Below, piece by piece: positions 26,349-34,898 of a stretch of 64,000 bases of DNA. Location: assembly GCA_905215775.1 (NCBI GenBank), contig CAJMRM010000002.1, positions 51,469 to 115,468 of the forward strand, read 5' to 3'. A program made the position numbers and the translations under genes. This DNA comes from an uncultured bacterium. GTDB taxonomy: Bacteria > Bacillota > Clostridia > Lachnospirales > Lachnospiraceae. The first letter of the stretch is position 1. Each line of letters starts with the position of its first letter. The notes under the pieces are model-generated. The model searched no databases and was not told the DNA's origin. It was given only the letters and a program-made list of their open reading frames with translations.

Positions 26349-27584
26349 TTATTCTTCAAACTTCTTTACCAGCAGGCTGGCATTGTGACCGCCAAAGCCC
26401 AGGGAATTGGAGATCGCACACTTCACATCCATGGAAACGCCGCCGCCCTTTACATAATCCAGGTCACATTCCGGATCCGGAGTACGGAGGCCCGCCGTCT
26501 CATGGACAAAGCCGTCGGTAATGGATCTCACACAGGCGATGAACTCCACGCCCCCTGCCGCTCCCAGCAGATGGCCCACCATGGACTTGGTGGAGCTGAT
26601 CTTTGTTTTATATGCATGGTCTCCCAGGGCCAGCTTGATGGCCTTTGTCTCAAACAGGTCGTTGTGATGGGTGCCGGTGCCGTGGGCGTTGACATAATCG
26701 ATCTGCTCCGGCTTCACTCCGGCGTCCTTCATGGCGTATTCCATGGCCTTTGCGGCCCCGCTGCCGTCCTCTGCCGGAGAGGTGATATGATAGGCGTCGC
26801 TGGTGGCCCCATAGCCCGCCAGCTCCGCATAGATTTTCGCGCCCCGGGCCTTCGCGTGCTCCAGGGATTCCAGTACCACGACGCCTGCGCCTTCGCCCAT
26901 AACGAAGCCGCCGCGCTCTGCGTCAAAGGGAATGGAGGCCCGCAGAGGATCCTCCGCTGTGGAAAGAGCCGTCAGGCTTGTGAAGCCGGCCACGCCCAGA
27001 GGGGTAATGGAGCTTTCCGTGCCCCCGGCCACCATGACCTCTGCCTCTCCGTGCTGGATGGCCCGCATGGCCTCTCCGATGGAATGGGTTCCGGTGGCGC
27101 AGGCCGTCACCACATTGAGGCTCTTGCCCTTTAAGCCAAACTGGATGGACACGTTTCCGGCGGCCATGTTGCTGATCATTAACGGCACCAGAAGAGGATT
27201 GATCCGCCCCGGCCCTTTTTCCAGAAGCTTCTGGTACTCCCGTTCAATGGCCTGGAGACTGCCGATGCCGGAGCTGACGCAGACGCCCACCCGGTAGGGA
27301 TCCTCTTTTTCCATGTCGATGCCCGCGTCCTCTAAAGCCTGCTTTGACGCGGCCACAGCCAGCTGGGAAAACCGCTCCATTCTTCTGGCCGCCTTGGGAT
27401 CCATATACTGCTTCGGGTCAAACGCCTTCACCTCTGCCGACAGCTTTACTTTATAATCCGCAGTGTCAAAGCTGGTGATAGGCCCGATGCCCACCCTCCC
27501 CTCTTTCAGACTGTTCCAGAACGTATCCACGTCGTTTCCAACGGGGGTGATGGCGCCCATGCCGGTTACTACAACTCTGTTCAT
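26349..27584 (-). CDS. fabF: beta-ketoacyl-ACP synthase II
   Basis: Start ATG 27584, with AAGGAG upstream; 411 residues. It condenses malonyl-ACP with acyl-ACP. The Cys-His-His triad is visible: active-site Cys in VTACATGTHSIG, His in NAHGTGTHHND and His in STKSMVGHLLGAAGG. The N-terminus RVVVTGMGAITPVGND is typical. It is in the operon between fabG and accB. Confidence 0.96.
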   Translation of the reverse strand: MNRVVVTGMGAITPVGNDVDTFWNSLKEGRVGIGPITSFDTADYKVKLSAEVKAFDPKQYMDPKAARRMERFSQLAVAASKQALEDAGIDMEKEDPYRVGVCVSSGIGSLQAIEREYQKLLEKGPGRINPLLVPLMISNMAAGNVSIQFGLKGKSLNVVTACATGTHSIGEAMRAIQHGEAEVMVAGGTESSITPLGVAGFTSLTALSTAEDPLRASIPFDAERGGFVMGEGAGVVVLESLEHAKARGAKIYAELAGYGATSDAYHITSPAEDGSGAAKAMEYAMKDAGVKPEQIDYVNAHGTGTHHNDLFETKAIKLALGDHAYKTKISSTKSMVGHLLGAAGGVEFIACVRSITDGFVHETAGLRTPDPECDLDYVKGGGVSMDVKCAISNSLGFGGHNASLLVKKFEE

Positions 27585-27615
27585 TCTCTTGCTCTCCTTT
27601 TTGTCAGACTGACTC

Positions 27616-28359
27616 CTACATGGCCATGCCGCCGTCCACCTGGAGGACCTGGCCGGTGATATATGCTGCCCCGTCGGATGCCAGGAAGGCCACCGCCTCC
27701 GCCACATCCTGCGTTTCTCCGAACCGTTTTAAGGGGATCTGGTCCCCCATGGCCTTTTTCACATCATCAGGCAGAACGTCTGTCATTTCTGTATGGATAA
27801 AGCCGGGAGCCACTGCGTTGGACGTGATCCCGCGGCTTCCCAGCTCCCTGGCCACGGATTTTGTCAGGCCGATGAGCCCCGCCTTGGAGGCGCAGTAGTT
27901 GGCCTGGCCCGCGTTGCCCATGACGCCTGAAACCGAGGAGATATTGATGATCCGGCCGCTCCTCTGCTTTAGCATCTGGCGGGAAACGTGCTTTATGCAG
28001 TTGAACGCCCCCTTCAGATTGGTGGCGACCACCGCGTCAAAATCGTCCTCGGACATTTTCATGATCAGATTATCTCTGGTGATCCCGGCGTTGTTGACTA
28101 AAATATCCAGCCGGCCGTATTTCTTTACGATACCTTCGATCAGCTCTCCGGACTGGGAAAAATCTGCCACACTGCACTGGATGGCCTCCGCCTGGCCGCC
28201 GTTTTCCCCGATCTCCTTCACTGTCTCTTCCGCCTTTTCCTTAGAGCCGTTGTAATTTACGATCACTATGGCTCCGTATCCGGCCAGGGTCAGCGCGATC
28301 TGACGCCCGATGCCTCTTCCAGCCCCTGTCACCAGGGCAATTTTTCCGCTTAAATCCAT
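27616..28359 (-). CDS. fabG: 3-oxoacyl-ACP reductase
   Basis: A 247-residue short-chain dehydrogenase with the NADPH-binding motif TGAGRGIGR at residues 11-19, NNAG near 90, the catalytic Ser in [11 protein letters not shown], and YCASKAG holding the catalytic Tyr-x3-Lys. It reduces 3-ketoacyl-ACP. AGGAGG precedes the start. 31 bases separate it from fabF. Confidence 0.96.
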   Translation of the reverse strand: MDLSGKIALVTGAGRGIGRQIALTLAGYGAIVIVNYNGSKEKAEETVKEIGENGGQAEAIQCSVADFSQSGELIEGIVKKYGRLDILVNNAGITRDNLIMKMSEDDFDAVVATNLKGAFNCIKHVSRQMLKQRSGRIINISSVSGVMGNAGQANYCASKAGLIGLTKSVARELGSRGITSNAVAPGFIHTEMTDVLPDDVKKAMGDQIPLKRFGETQDVAEAVAFLASDGAAYITGQVLQVDGGMAM

Positions 28360-28372
28360 GGTCCGCCTCCTA

Positions 28373-29287
28373 TTACAATTCCTTTAACTTTTCCAGATCG
28401 TCCAGCCGTTCAATATTCACGGCCTTCACATCCCGGCTGATCTTTTTTACAAAGCCGGTCAGGGTCTTTCCGGGGCCGATCTCCACGAACCGGTCCACGC
28501 CGTCTGCGATCATCCGCTCCACGCTCTGCTGCCATTTCACAGAAGAATACACCTGTCTTTCCAGAAGAGGCCTTACCTCCTCCGCCCGGGTCACATATTC
28601 TGCGGTCACATTGGCCGCATAAGGGATCACAGGATCCGAGACCGTCACATTTTCCAGGAATTTCCCAAGCTTTTCTCCGGCCTCCTTAAGAAGGGCGGAA
28701 TGGAAGGGGCCGCTGACGTTTAACGGCAAGACCCGTCTGGCGCCGGCCGCCTTTAGCTGCTCTGCGGCCTGTGCCACTGCCTCCAGCCTTCCGGAAATAA
28801 CGATCTGTCCCGGACAGTTATAATTTGCCACCTGGACTCCGTCTATGGGATCCACGACCTGGTCGATGGCCTCTGCGTTCATCCCCAGGACGGCGCTCAT
28901 TCCCCCGATCCCGGCAGGAACGGCCTCCTGCATGAGGATGCCCCGGCGGCGCACCGTAAGGATGGCGTCCTCCGGAGTCATAACGCCGGAAGCTGCCAGG
29001 GCACAGTATTCTCCAAGGCTTAAGCCCGCCGTCACATCCGGCCGGAAGCCCTGCTCCTCCATGACCTTTAGCATGGCGACGCTCACCGTCACCATGGCCG
29101 CCTGGGTATACTCTGTAATATCCAGCCGGTCATTTTTTTCAAAGCAAAGCTCAGGCATGGAAAATCCCAGAAGCTCTGAAGCCCGGTCAAAAATCTTCCG
29201 TCCCGTCTCTGTATGTTCATAAAAATCCTGGCCCATGCCGCAGACCTGCGCGCCCTGACCTGGAAAAATAAACGCCGTCTTTCCCAT
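28373..29287 (-). CDS. fabD: malonyl-CoA:ACP transacylase
   Basis: 304 residues. FPGQGAQ at the N-terminus forms the oxyanion loop, the nucleophile Ser lies in [11 protein letters not shown], and the catalytic His in [12 protein letters not shown]. It loads malonyl onto ACP. Gaps of 13-14 bases on both sides indicate one operon. Confidence 0.96.
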   Translation of the reverse strand: MGKTAFIFPGQGAQVCGMGQDFYEHTETGRKIFDRASELLGFSMPELCFEKNDRLDITEYTQAAMVTVSVAMLKVMEEQGFRPDVTAGLSLGEYCALAASGVMTPEDAILTVRRRGILMQEAVPAGIGGMSAVLGMNAEAIDQVVDPIDGVQVANYNCPGQIVISGRLEAVAQAAEQLKAAGARRVLPLNVSGPFHSALLKEAGEKLGKFLENVTVSDPVIPYAANVTAEYVTRAEEVRPLLERQVYSSVKWQQSVERMIADGVDRFVEIGPGKTLTGFVKKISRDVKAVNIERLDDLEKLKEL

Positions 29288-29301
29288 CTGTTCTCCCGCC
29301 T

Positions 29302-30225
29302 TTATCTTGCCAGCAGCTTTTCTGCCTGCTCCATCATTTCTTCGATCATTTCCTTACAGGTCTGTTCCTTCTTCACCATACCTGCAATCTGTCCGGCCAT
29401 GACCACGCCGTCGGTCACATCGCCGTCCATCACTGCCTTTCTGAGGCCGCCCAGGGTCAGGTACTCCAGCTCCTCAAAGCTTTTTCCCTCTTCCTCCAGC
29501 TTCACATACTGTCTGGTCATCTGGTTTCTTAAGCAGCGCACCGGATGGCCGTGGCTCCTGCCTGTGACGGCGGAATCGATGTCCTTGGCTCCGATGACCC
29601 GCTTCTTATAATTTTCATGGACGATGGACTCCTTTGCCACCACGAACCGCGTTCCCATCTGGACCGCCTCTGCTCCCAGCATGAAGGCCGCCGCGATGCC
29701 GCGTCCGTCTCCGATGCCTCCGGCGGCGATCACCGGAATGCGGACCGCATCCGCCACCTGGGGAACCAGGGTCATGGTGGTGGCCTCGCCGATATGGCCG
29801 CCGGACTCGGTGCCCTCCGCCACAACGGCGTCAGCGCCGCCCCGTTCCATGAGCTTTGCCAGGGCCACGGAAGCCACCACGGGGATCACCACGATCCCGG
29901 CGTCCTTCCACATCTTCATGTATTTTCCTGGATTTCCGGCCCCGGTGGTCACCACCTGGACGCCTTCCTCCACCACCACCTTTGCCACCTCGTCGGCGTA
30001 GGGGCTCATGAGCATGATGTTGACGCCGATGGGCTTTTTCGTCAGCTCCCTGGCCTTTCGGATCTCCTGGCGGACCACCTCGCCCGGTGCGTTGGCGCCG
30101 CCGATCAGTCCCAGGCCTCCGGCCTCAGAAACGGCCGCCGCCAGATGATGCTCCGCCACCCAGGCCATTCCGCCCTGGATGACCGGATATTCAATTCCCA
30201 ACAATTCTGTGATTCTAGTTTTCAT
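29302..30225 (-). CDS. fabK: enoyl-ACP reductase II, FMN-dependent
   Basis: 307 residues, with the FabK-type TIM barrel: GIEYPVIQGGMAWVAEHHLAAAVSEAG, NIMLMSPYADEV, AEGTESGGHIGE and AAGGIGDGRGIAAAFMLGAEAVQMGTRF. It performs the last step of elongation and replaces FabI, so the organism should be insensitive to FabI-specific inhibitors (inference from the family). It lies directly after acpP, as in other FabK-using Firmicutes. Confidence 0.94.
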   Translation of the reverse strand: MKTRITELLGIEYPVIQGGMAWVAEHHLAAAVSEAGGLGLIGGANAPGEVVRQEIRKARELTKKPIGVNIMLMSPYADEVAKVVVEEGVQVVTTGAGNPGKYMKMWKDAGIVVIPVVASVALAKLMERGGADAVVAEGTESGGHIGEATTMTLVPQVADAVRIPVIAAGGIGDGRGIAAAFMLGAEAVQMGTRFVVAKESIVHENYKKRVIGAKDIDSAVTGRSHGHPVRCLRNQMTRQYVKLEEEGKSFEELEYLTLGGLRKAVMDGDVTDGVVMAGQIAGMVKKEQTCKEMIEEMMEQAEKLLAR

Positions 30226-30258
30226 TCCGTTTCCAACCCTTTTCGACCGCTCTGCGGC

Positions 30259-30489
30259 TTATTCTACGCCCTTATCCTTTAAATACTTCATTACGTTGCC
30301 CACGGTCAGCAGGTTCTGAAGGTCCTCTGCCGGGATCTCCACCGAATACTCGTCCTCCAGGGCCATTACCATCTCAAACAGATCCAGGGAATCGGCTCCC
30401 AGGTCGTCCTTAAAGGAGGATTCCTCTGTGATGGCTGCTGCGTCTGTGTTTAACTGCTCTGCGATGATCTCTTTCATTCTTTCTAACAT
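30259..30489 (-). CDS. acpP: acyl carrier protein
   Basis: 76 residues from ATG 30489; the ATG six bases earlier lies too near the AAGGAG site. The phosphopantetheine-carrying Ser lies in the DLGADSLDLFE motif. The protein is small and acidic as expected. It is between fabH and fabK. Confidence 0.96.
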   Translation of the reverse strand: MLERMKEIIAEQLNTDAAAITEESSFKDDLGADSLDLFEMVMALEDEYSVEIPAEDLQNLLTVGNVMKYLKDKGVE

Positions 30490-30519
30490 GGTCATGATCT
30501 CCTTTTTCTTCTCAATTTT

Positions 30520-31482
30520 TTACCATTCCATGAGTACGGCTCCCCAGGTCATCCCTGCGCCGAACCCGGACAAAATAATCTTATCTCCCGGCTGAAGCAT
30601 ATGTTTTTCCGCCATATCGTTTAAAAGCAGCGGAATGGAAGCCGAAGAGGTGTTTCCATATTTACTGATAGTCATGGGGAACTTTTCCATAGGCTCCTTT
30701 AACCGCCTGGCTGCCGCCTCCACGATCCTCTCGTTGGCCTGGTGGAGCACGTAATACTTGATCTCCTCCCTGGAAACATGATTCCGCTCCAGAAGGATCT
30801 CAATGCTCTCGGGCACCTTTTTCACCGCGAACCGGAATACCTCCTGGCCGTCCATGGTCATGAGTCCCAGCTCCGGCTTCGTTCCCGTAAGGAAATTTCC
30901 CAGGGTCCTGGAGGTGCAGGAAAGGATCGGTCCCTTCGTCCCGTCGGAGCCCATGAGCATATCCACGACTCCCGTTTCCTCTGCCTTTAAGACTGCCGCC
31001 CCGGCTCCGTCCCCAAACAGCACGCAGGTTCCCCGGTCCGTCCAGTCCGTCACCTTGCTTAAGGTCTCGGCTCCGATGATCAGGGCCGTCTTATAGATCC
31101 CCGCCTGGAAAAATCCATGGACGATGTTCATGGCGAAAATAAATCCCGCGCAGGCCGCCGAAATATCAAAGGCCACGGCGTTTTCCGCGCCGATCATGGC
31201 CTGGACGCTGCATGCGTCGCTGGGATAATTGTTGTCCGGCGACGAGGTTCCCAGGATGATGATGTCCAGCTCCCGGGCATCCACGCCCGCGGCCTTTAAG
31301 GCCCGCCTGGCTGCCTCCGCCGCCAGATCCCTGGTGGTCTCTCCTGTGGAGATCCGCCGCTCCGATATGCCGGTGCGGCTTCGGATCCATTCATCGCTGG
31401 TATCCACGATCTCTGATAGCTGGTCGTTGGTCACGACTCTCTCCGGTGCATATGCGCCGATTCCTGCAATTCTGGCTTTCAT
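30520..31482 (-). CDS. fabH: beta-ketoacyl-ACP synthase III
   Basis: ATG 31482 (AAGGA upstream) gives 320 residues, the usual length. It starts fatty-acid synthesis from acyl-CoA and malonyl-ACP. Active-site Cys in FDISAACAGFIFAM, His in YYVLHQANERI and Asn in KYGNTSSAS are present. It is the first gene of the operon after promoter 31546-31574. Confidence 0.96.
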   Translation of the reverse strand: MKARIAGIGAYAPERVVTNDQLSEIVDTSDEWIRSRTGISERRISTGETTRDLAAEAARRALKAAGVDARELDIIILGTSSPDNNYPSDACSVQAMIGAENAVAFDISAACAGFIFAMNIVHGFFQAGIYKTALIIGAETLSKVTDWTDRGTCVLFGDGAGAAVLKAEETGVVDMLMGSDGTKGPILSCTSRTLGNFLTGTKPELGLMTMDGQEVFRFAVKKVPESIEILLERNHVSREEIKYYVLHQANERIVEAAARRLKEPMEKFPMTISKYGNTSSASIPLLLNDMAEKHMLQPGDKIILSGFGAGMTWGAVLMEW

Positions 31483-31513
31483 ACTCTGTCCTTGTCGAAT
31501 TTTGTTTTTGGTT

Positions 31514-31534
31514 TCAAATATTTTGATATTCAAA
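31514..31534. promoter_or_regulatory. three-half-site operator upstream of fabH
   Basis: The sequence reads TCAAA-TAT-TTTGA-TAT-TCAAA: three alternating inverted half-sites at equal three-base spacing. The half-site resembles that described for FabT/MarR-type fatty-acid regulators. It lies 6-26 bases downstream of the expected transcription start of the operon. No marR/fabT-like gene is next to fabH, so the regulator must be encoded elsewhere. Confidence 0.55.
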
Positions 31535-31545
31535 TTATATTGCCT

Positions 31546-31574
31546 ATGTTACGTCCTGGAATAGGATTTGTCAA
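31546..31574 (-). promoter_or_regulatory. promoter of the fatty-acid operon
   Basis: On the minus strand TTGACA (31569-31574, perfect -35) and TAACAT (31546-31551) are 17 bases apart. A TATAAT-like hexamer follows at 31535-31540 but has no matching -35. The start of transcription falls just before the three-half-site operator. Confidence 0.65.
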
Positions 31575-31778
31575 GAGGTTTTTCTGGAATTTTTGTTCAC
31601 ACCGGAAAGAGAAGGCCCAGAATCTGCTCCTTTTCATCTGCCCTTTTGCCTGCGGCCAATTCTTTTTACACCAGAACGGTCCCCCCTGCGGGACTTCCCC
31701 ATAAAATGGGCCGGCCCATACGCGGATTTCCCTGGCGGCATATCCTCCCTCCATCTGGACTGGTCAAATATTCTAAAA

Positions 31779-31807
31779 TTGGCTATTTAAACAATGCCAA
31801 TTATTCT
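31779..31807 (+). promoter_or_regulatory. candidate promoter with inverted repeat, amidohydrolase/ECF operon
   Basis: TTGGCT (31779-31784), 17 bases, TATTCT (31802-31807). A perfect seven-base inverted repeat (AATTGGC at 31777-31783, GCCAATT at 31796-31802) covers the -35 box and spacer and may be a repressor site. Both boxes are weak, so the promoter call is tentative. Upstream, 31575-31776 holds no gene or other feature I can support. Confidence 0.4.
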
Positions 31808-31830
31808 ATATGATGATGCCATAAAGTCAA

Positions 31831-31884
31831 TCGGCTTCCAGAGTCCCCAGGCTCACACCGTCTCCCGGTGGTCCCGGAAGCCGA
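31831..31884 (+). other. 5'-leader stem-loop of the amidohydrolase/ECF operon
   Basis: TCGGCTTCC pairs with GGAAGCCGA over nine base pairs, with an inner CACCG/CGGTG hairpin. It ends about 20 bases before the AAGGAG site of the amidohydrolase gene. It could be part of a regulatory leader for a vitamin or metabolite transporter operon; no known riboswitch class is recognised. Confidence 0.4.
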
Positions 31885-31911
31885 AAAAACACTCGGAAAG
31901 GAGAATCGTTC

Positions 31912-32670
31912 ATGAACGCCAGCAACGAATTTGCACGCTTTAAAAAAATCGACGCCCATACCCATATCGGCGCCTTCGGAAGTCCCTTTAACATTCACTT
32001 TGATACGGAACGCCTCTTACAGCAGATGGAGACCTACAAGATAGAAAAGACCATTCTGGTGGCCAGCGGTCCGCACACCAATGAAGAGACAGCGGCGGCC
32101 TTCCGGGCAGAGCCCCAGAAGATCATCCCCTTAATGTGGATCAACTGCGCCGAAGGAAAGGCGGCTTACGATGCCCTGGAACACTACATCCGGGACGAGC
32201 ACTTTGCCGGAGCCAAGCTCCAGCCCCTCTTTGACGGCTACACCGCCGACGCTCCCTGTGTGGATCCTGTGGCAGAGATCTGCGAGGCATACGGAAAGCC
32301 TCTGTTCGTCCACTCCGGCCATCCGCCCTTCTCCCTTCCCTGGCAGATCGGCCTCTTAGCGGAGCGCCACCCGAAGCTTCCTATGGTAATGATCCATATG
32401 GGCCATGCCCACGGCGTCTATGTGGACGCGGCCATCACCATGGCTAAAAGATATGAAAACATCTGGCTGGAGACCTCCGGCACGTCCATGAGCTGCCAGA
32501 TCGCCAACGCCTATGAGACCGTGGGCCACGAACGTGTCATGTTCGGCATCGACTCCCCGTTCCATCATCCCACCGTGGAAATCCAGAAGGTCATGGCCTG
32601 CGGCGTAAATGACGAGGGCCTGGAAAATATTTTCTATAACAATGCTGCAAAATTCATGGGTCTGAAATAA
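31912..32670 (+). CDS. amidohydrolase_2-type metal-dependent hydrolase
   Basis: A 252-residue TIM-barrel hydrolase. Metal-binding motifs: DAHTHIG near residue 14, Lys in GAKLQPLFDGY, His in LFVHSGHPP, HMGHAHG, and the C-terminal Asp in FGIDSPFHHP. AAGGAG precedes ATG 31912. Substrate unknown: the family includes decarboxylases and amide or lactone hydrolases. It is followed by an ECF transporter S component only 33 bases on, so it may act on the imported compound. Confidence 0.85.
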   Translation: MNASNEFARFKKIDAHTHIGAFGSPFNIHFDTERLLQQMETYKIEKTILVASGPHTNEETAAAFRAEPQKIIPLMWINCAEGKAAYDALEHYIRDEHFAGAKLQPLFDGYTADAPCVDPVAEICEAYGKPLFVHSGHPPFSLPWQIGLLAERHPKLPMVMIHMGHAHGVYVDAAITMAKRYENIWLETSGTSMSCQIANAYETVGHERVMFGIDSPFHHPTVEIQKVMACGVNDEGLENIFYNNAAKFMGLK

Positions 32671-32703
32671 GATCCTGAGCGAACAAAAAAAGGAGTGCCT
32701 GCT

Positions 32704-33249
32704 ATGCATACAACCCATTCCTCCAAACCTGGCCGGGCCTGTGATCCCACCCTGGATATGGCCATCACCGGCCTCATGGCCGCCCTGGTATTTACCGGAA
32801 CGTATTTTTTCAAGATCCCCACAGCCTTCGGCTACACCCATCTGGGGGACTGCATGATCCTCCTCACGGTCTGCCTGTTCGGCACCCGCCGCGGAATGCT
32901 GGCCGGGGCCATCGGAGCCGGACTCTCCGACTTTATCGCCGGATACGCCGCCTGGGTCCTCCCCACCATCGTCTTAAAGGGCGGCTGGGCGCTGATCATG
33001 GGACTCGTCATGTACCGGCTGCTGCCCCATTTTAAATATTCCTGGCTGGCCGGGGCCGTCATCGGCGGCATCTTCCATGTGATCGGCTATACGCTGGTGA
33101 AGATCCCCCTTTACGGCGGGGGCGTGGCCATGGCCGAATGCTTCACCCTGATCGCCCAGACTGCTGCCGGGATCGTCCTGGGCGGCGTGGCCTATACGGT
33201 CCTGGCCAAGTCCCCGGCCATCCGGAGCCTGCGGGTGAAATTTCTCTGA
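32704..33249 (+). CDS. ECF transporter substrate-specific (S) component
   Basis: ATG 32704 is preceded by AAGGAG; 181 residues, with five or six hydrophobic helices. The signature HLGDCMILLTVCLFG and AGAIGAGLSDFIAGYAAWVLPTIVLKGGW are typical of the DUF1393/RibU-like ECF S component family. It would capture a vitamin or precursor and dock with a shared EcfAA'T module, which is not in this window. The ligand cannot be assigned; coupling with an amidohydrolase suggests a salvageable precursor (inference). Confidence 0.83.
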   Translation: MHTTHSSKPGRACDPTLDMAITGLMAALVFTGTYFFKIPTAFGYTHLGDCMILLTVCLFGTRRGMLAGAIGAGLSDFIAGYAAWVLPTIVLKGGWALIMGLVMYRLLPHFKYSWLAGAVIGGIFHVIGYTLVKIPLYGGGVAMAECFTLIAQTAAGIVLGGVAYTVLAKSPAIRSLRVKFL

Positions 33250-33273
33250 TCCTGAAACCTTACCTTTTATCCG

Positions 33274-33302
33274 TTGTGTTTTTCCTGCCTCCATATTATA
33301 AT
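33274..33302 (+). promoter_or_regulatory. promoter of the GNAT-like gene
   Basis: TTGTGT (33274-33279), 17 bases, then a perfect TATAAT (33297-33302). It lies 34 bases upstream of the start codon at 33336 and just after the ECF gene, so the next gene can be expressed separately. Confidence 0.65.
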
Positions 33303-33335
33303 CCAGGTATAAAATAAAAACGGAGGATGATACAG

Positions 33336-33887
33336 ATGGAATACACACTGGCGACCATGGAGGATCTGCCGGCGATCAAAGCCCTGCTGGCAAGATATCA
33401 TAAGGATACCATTTCCCAGGAGGATATCCCCGGCGGCTTCGTGACCACCAAGCTCTCGGACCAGCAGTTTGAGGATCTCATCGTAAACCGGAGGGGCGTA
33501 ACCTTAGCAAAGGATGACACCGGGGCCGTAAAGGCCTTTGCCCTGGCCGCGGGATGGGATTACTGGATGCAGGTCCCCATCATGAAGCGCATGACCGAGG
33601 TGCTGCCGGACATGCCCTTTGAGGGAACCGCCTTAGATGAAACCAATACCTACCAGTACGGCCCCGTCTGCGTGGACGTTTCCGTCCGTGGCACAGGCGT
33701 TTTTGAAGGGATCTTCAAGGCATCTCTGAAGCAGTTTGAGGACCAGTACCCCGTCATGGTGACCTTCATCAACCAGATCAACGGGCGCAGCTATGCCGCC
33801 CATACAAAAAAGGCCCATATGACAGAGATCGGCACCTTTGATTTTAACGATAACCATTACTGGATGATGGCGATTCAGACAAGATAA
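33336..33887 (+). CDS. GNAT-like acetyltransferase family protein
   Basis: Start at ATG 33336, with GGAGG nine bases upstream; the ATG at 33327 is too close to it. 183 residues. The N-terminus MEYTLATMEDLPAIKALLARY is like the first strand and helix of GNAT proteins, and YGPVCVDVSVRGTGVFEGIFKASL resembles their acetyl-CoA-binding strand and loop in a relaxed form. The acceptor is unknown. It is a separate transcription unit between a promoter and a strong stem-loop. Confidence 0.65.
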   Translation: MEYTLATMEDLPAIKALLARYHKDTISQEDIPGGFVTTKLSDQQFEDLIVNRRGVTLAKDDTGAVKAFALAAGWDYWMQVPIMKRMTEVLPDMPFEGTALDETNTYQYGPVCVDVSVRGTGVFEGIFKASLKQFEDQYPVMVTFINQINGRSYAAHTKKAHMTEIGTFDFNDNHYWMMAIQTR

Positions 33888-33905
33888 CGTACATTTTCCA
33901 ATTTT

Positions 33906-33954
33906 GGGGCTGCTGCAAAAAACGGATTCTGAGTTTCCCTTTTGCAGCAGCCCC
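33906..33954 (+). terminator. stem-loop after the GNAT-like gene
   Basis: A perfect 15-base-pair stem, GGGGCTGCTGCAAAA with TTTTGCAGCAGCCCC, and a 19-base loop, 19 bases past the stop codon. There is no T run afterwards, so it may terminate weakly or protect the mRNA end. Confidence 0.6.
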
Positions 33955-33985
33955 ATCTTCAAATACAGAAACGGAGGAATCCCAT

Positions 33986-34886
33986 ATGAACAAGCTGGGC
34001 TTTGGTTTCTTACGCCTCCCGGTGACCCCGGCCGGAGAGATCGACTTAAGCCTGTTGAATCAGATGACCGACGTATTTTTATCCCACGGGCAGAACTATT
34101 TTGACACTGCCTATACCTATCTGGATGGAAAAAGCGAATGGGCCATCCGGGAATCTGTTGTGAAACGCCATCCCCGGAACGCCTTTCTCCTGGCCGACAA
34201 GCTGCCAGGCTATAAAATGACCTGCCGCGAAGACTGTTACCGGTACTTTAAGGAACAGCAGGACCGCTGCCAGGTGGATTTCTTTGACGTATACCTTCTC
34301 CACTGGCTCAATGGAAAGCATTATGAAATTGCTGAAAAATATAAGGAATTTGAATTTCTTGAAGAATTGAAAAAGACTGGAACAGCTATAAAGACAGGAT
34401 TTTCCTATCATGATTCCGCAGAGCTTCTGGATGAGATCCTTACGCGCCATCCAGGCCTCCTATGCGGTCCGGTTTGCAGAAAGCCTTCCGGAGGTGGAGA
34501 TCGTCCTCAGCGGAATGAACACCATGGAGCAGCTCCTGGATAATCTGGCGTGCAGCCAGCCGCTGAGCGAATACGAACAGAGCGTTCTTTTTGAAGCTGC
34601 CGGCCTTTTAAGGAACTCCATTGCGATCCCCTGTACCGGGTGCGACTACTGTGTCAGCGGATGTCCGAAAAAGATCCATATACCGGAATATTTCAGACTG
34701 TATAACGAATATAAACAAAATCCCGGAGACGGCTGGAAGATCGCTCCCGTTTACCAGAACATGACCGCTTCCGGCGGAGGCCCGGCAGACTGCATCGGCT
34801 GTAAAAAATGTGAGAGCAGCTGTCCTCAGACGCTGCCCATCACAAAATTTCTTTCTGATGTAAGGGAAGCCTTTGAAACAGAATAG
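33986..34886 (+). pseudogene. aldo/keto reductase with 4Fe-4S C-terminus, internal deletion and frameshift
   Basis: The first frame (33986 to about 34460) encodes the N-terminal half of an aldo/keto reductase: LGFGFLRLPV, NYFDTAYTYLDGKSE, VDFFDVYLLHWL and FSYHDSAELLDEILTRHP. The second frame (offset by one, to 34886) resumes with the C-terminal half, SYAVRFAESLPEVEIVLSGMN, and two ferredoxin-like clusters, CTGCDYCVSGCP and CIGCKKCESSCP. The barrel middle, roughly 80-100 residues by comparison with usual family length, is missing. The junction near 34441-34460 contains bases that fit both halves (CGCGCCATCC), consistent with a microhomology deletion. The product is not expected to be an active reductase. 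Confidence 0.85.
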
Positions 34887-34898
34887 GCCTGACCCTGC

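Noticed and set aside
31530..31754. 74-codon minus-strand frame upstream of fabH
   Set aside because: It would overlap the fatty-acid promoter and operator and shows no conserved pattern.
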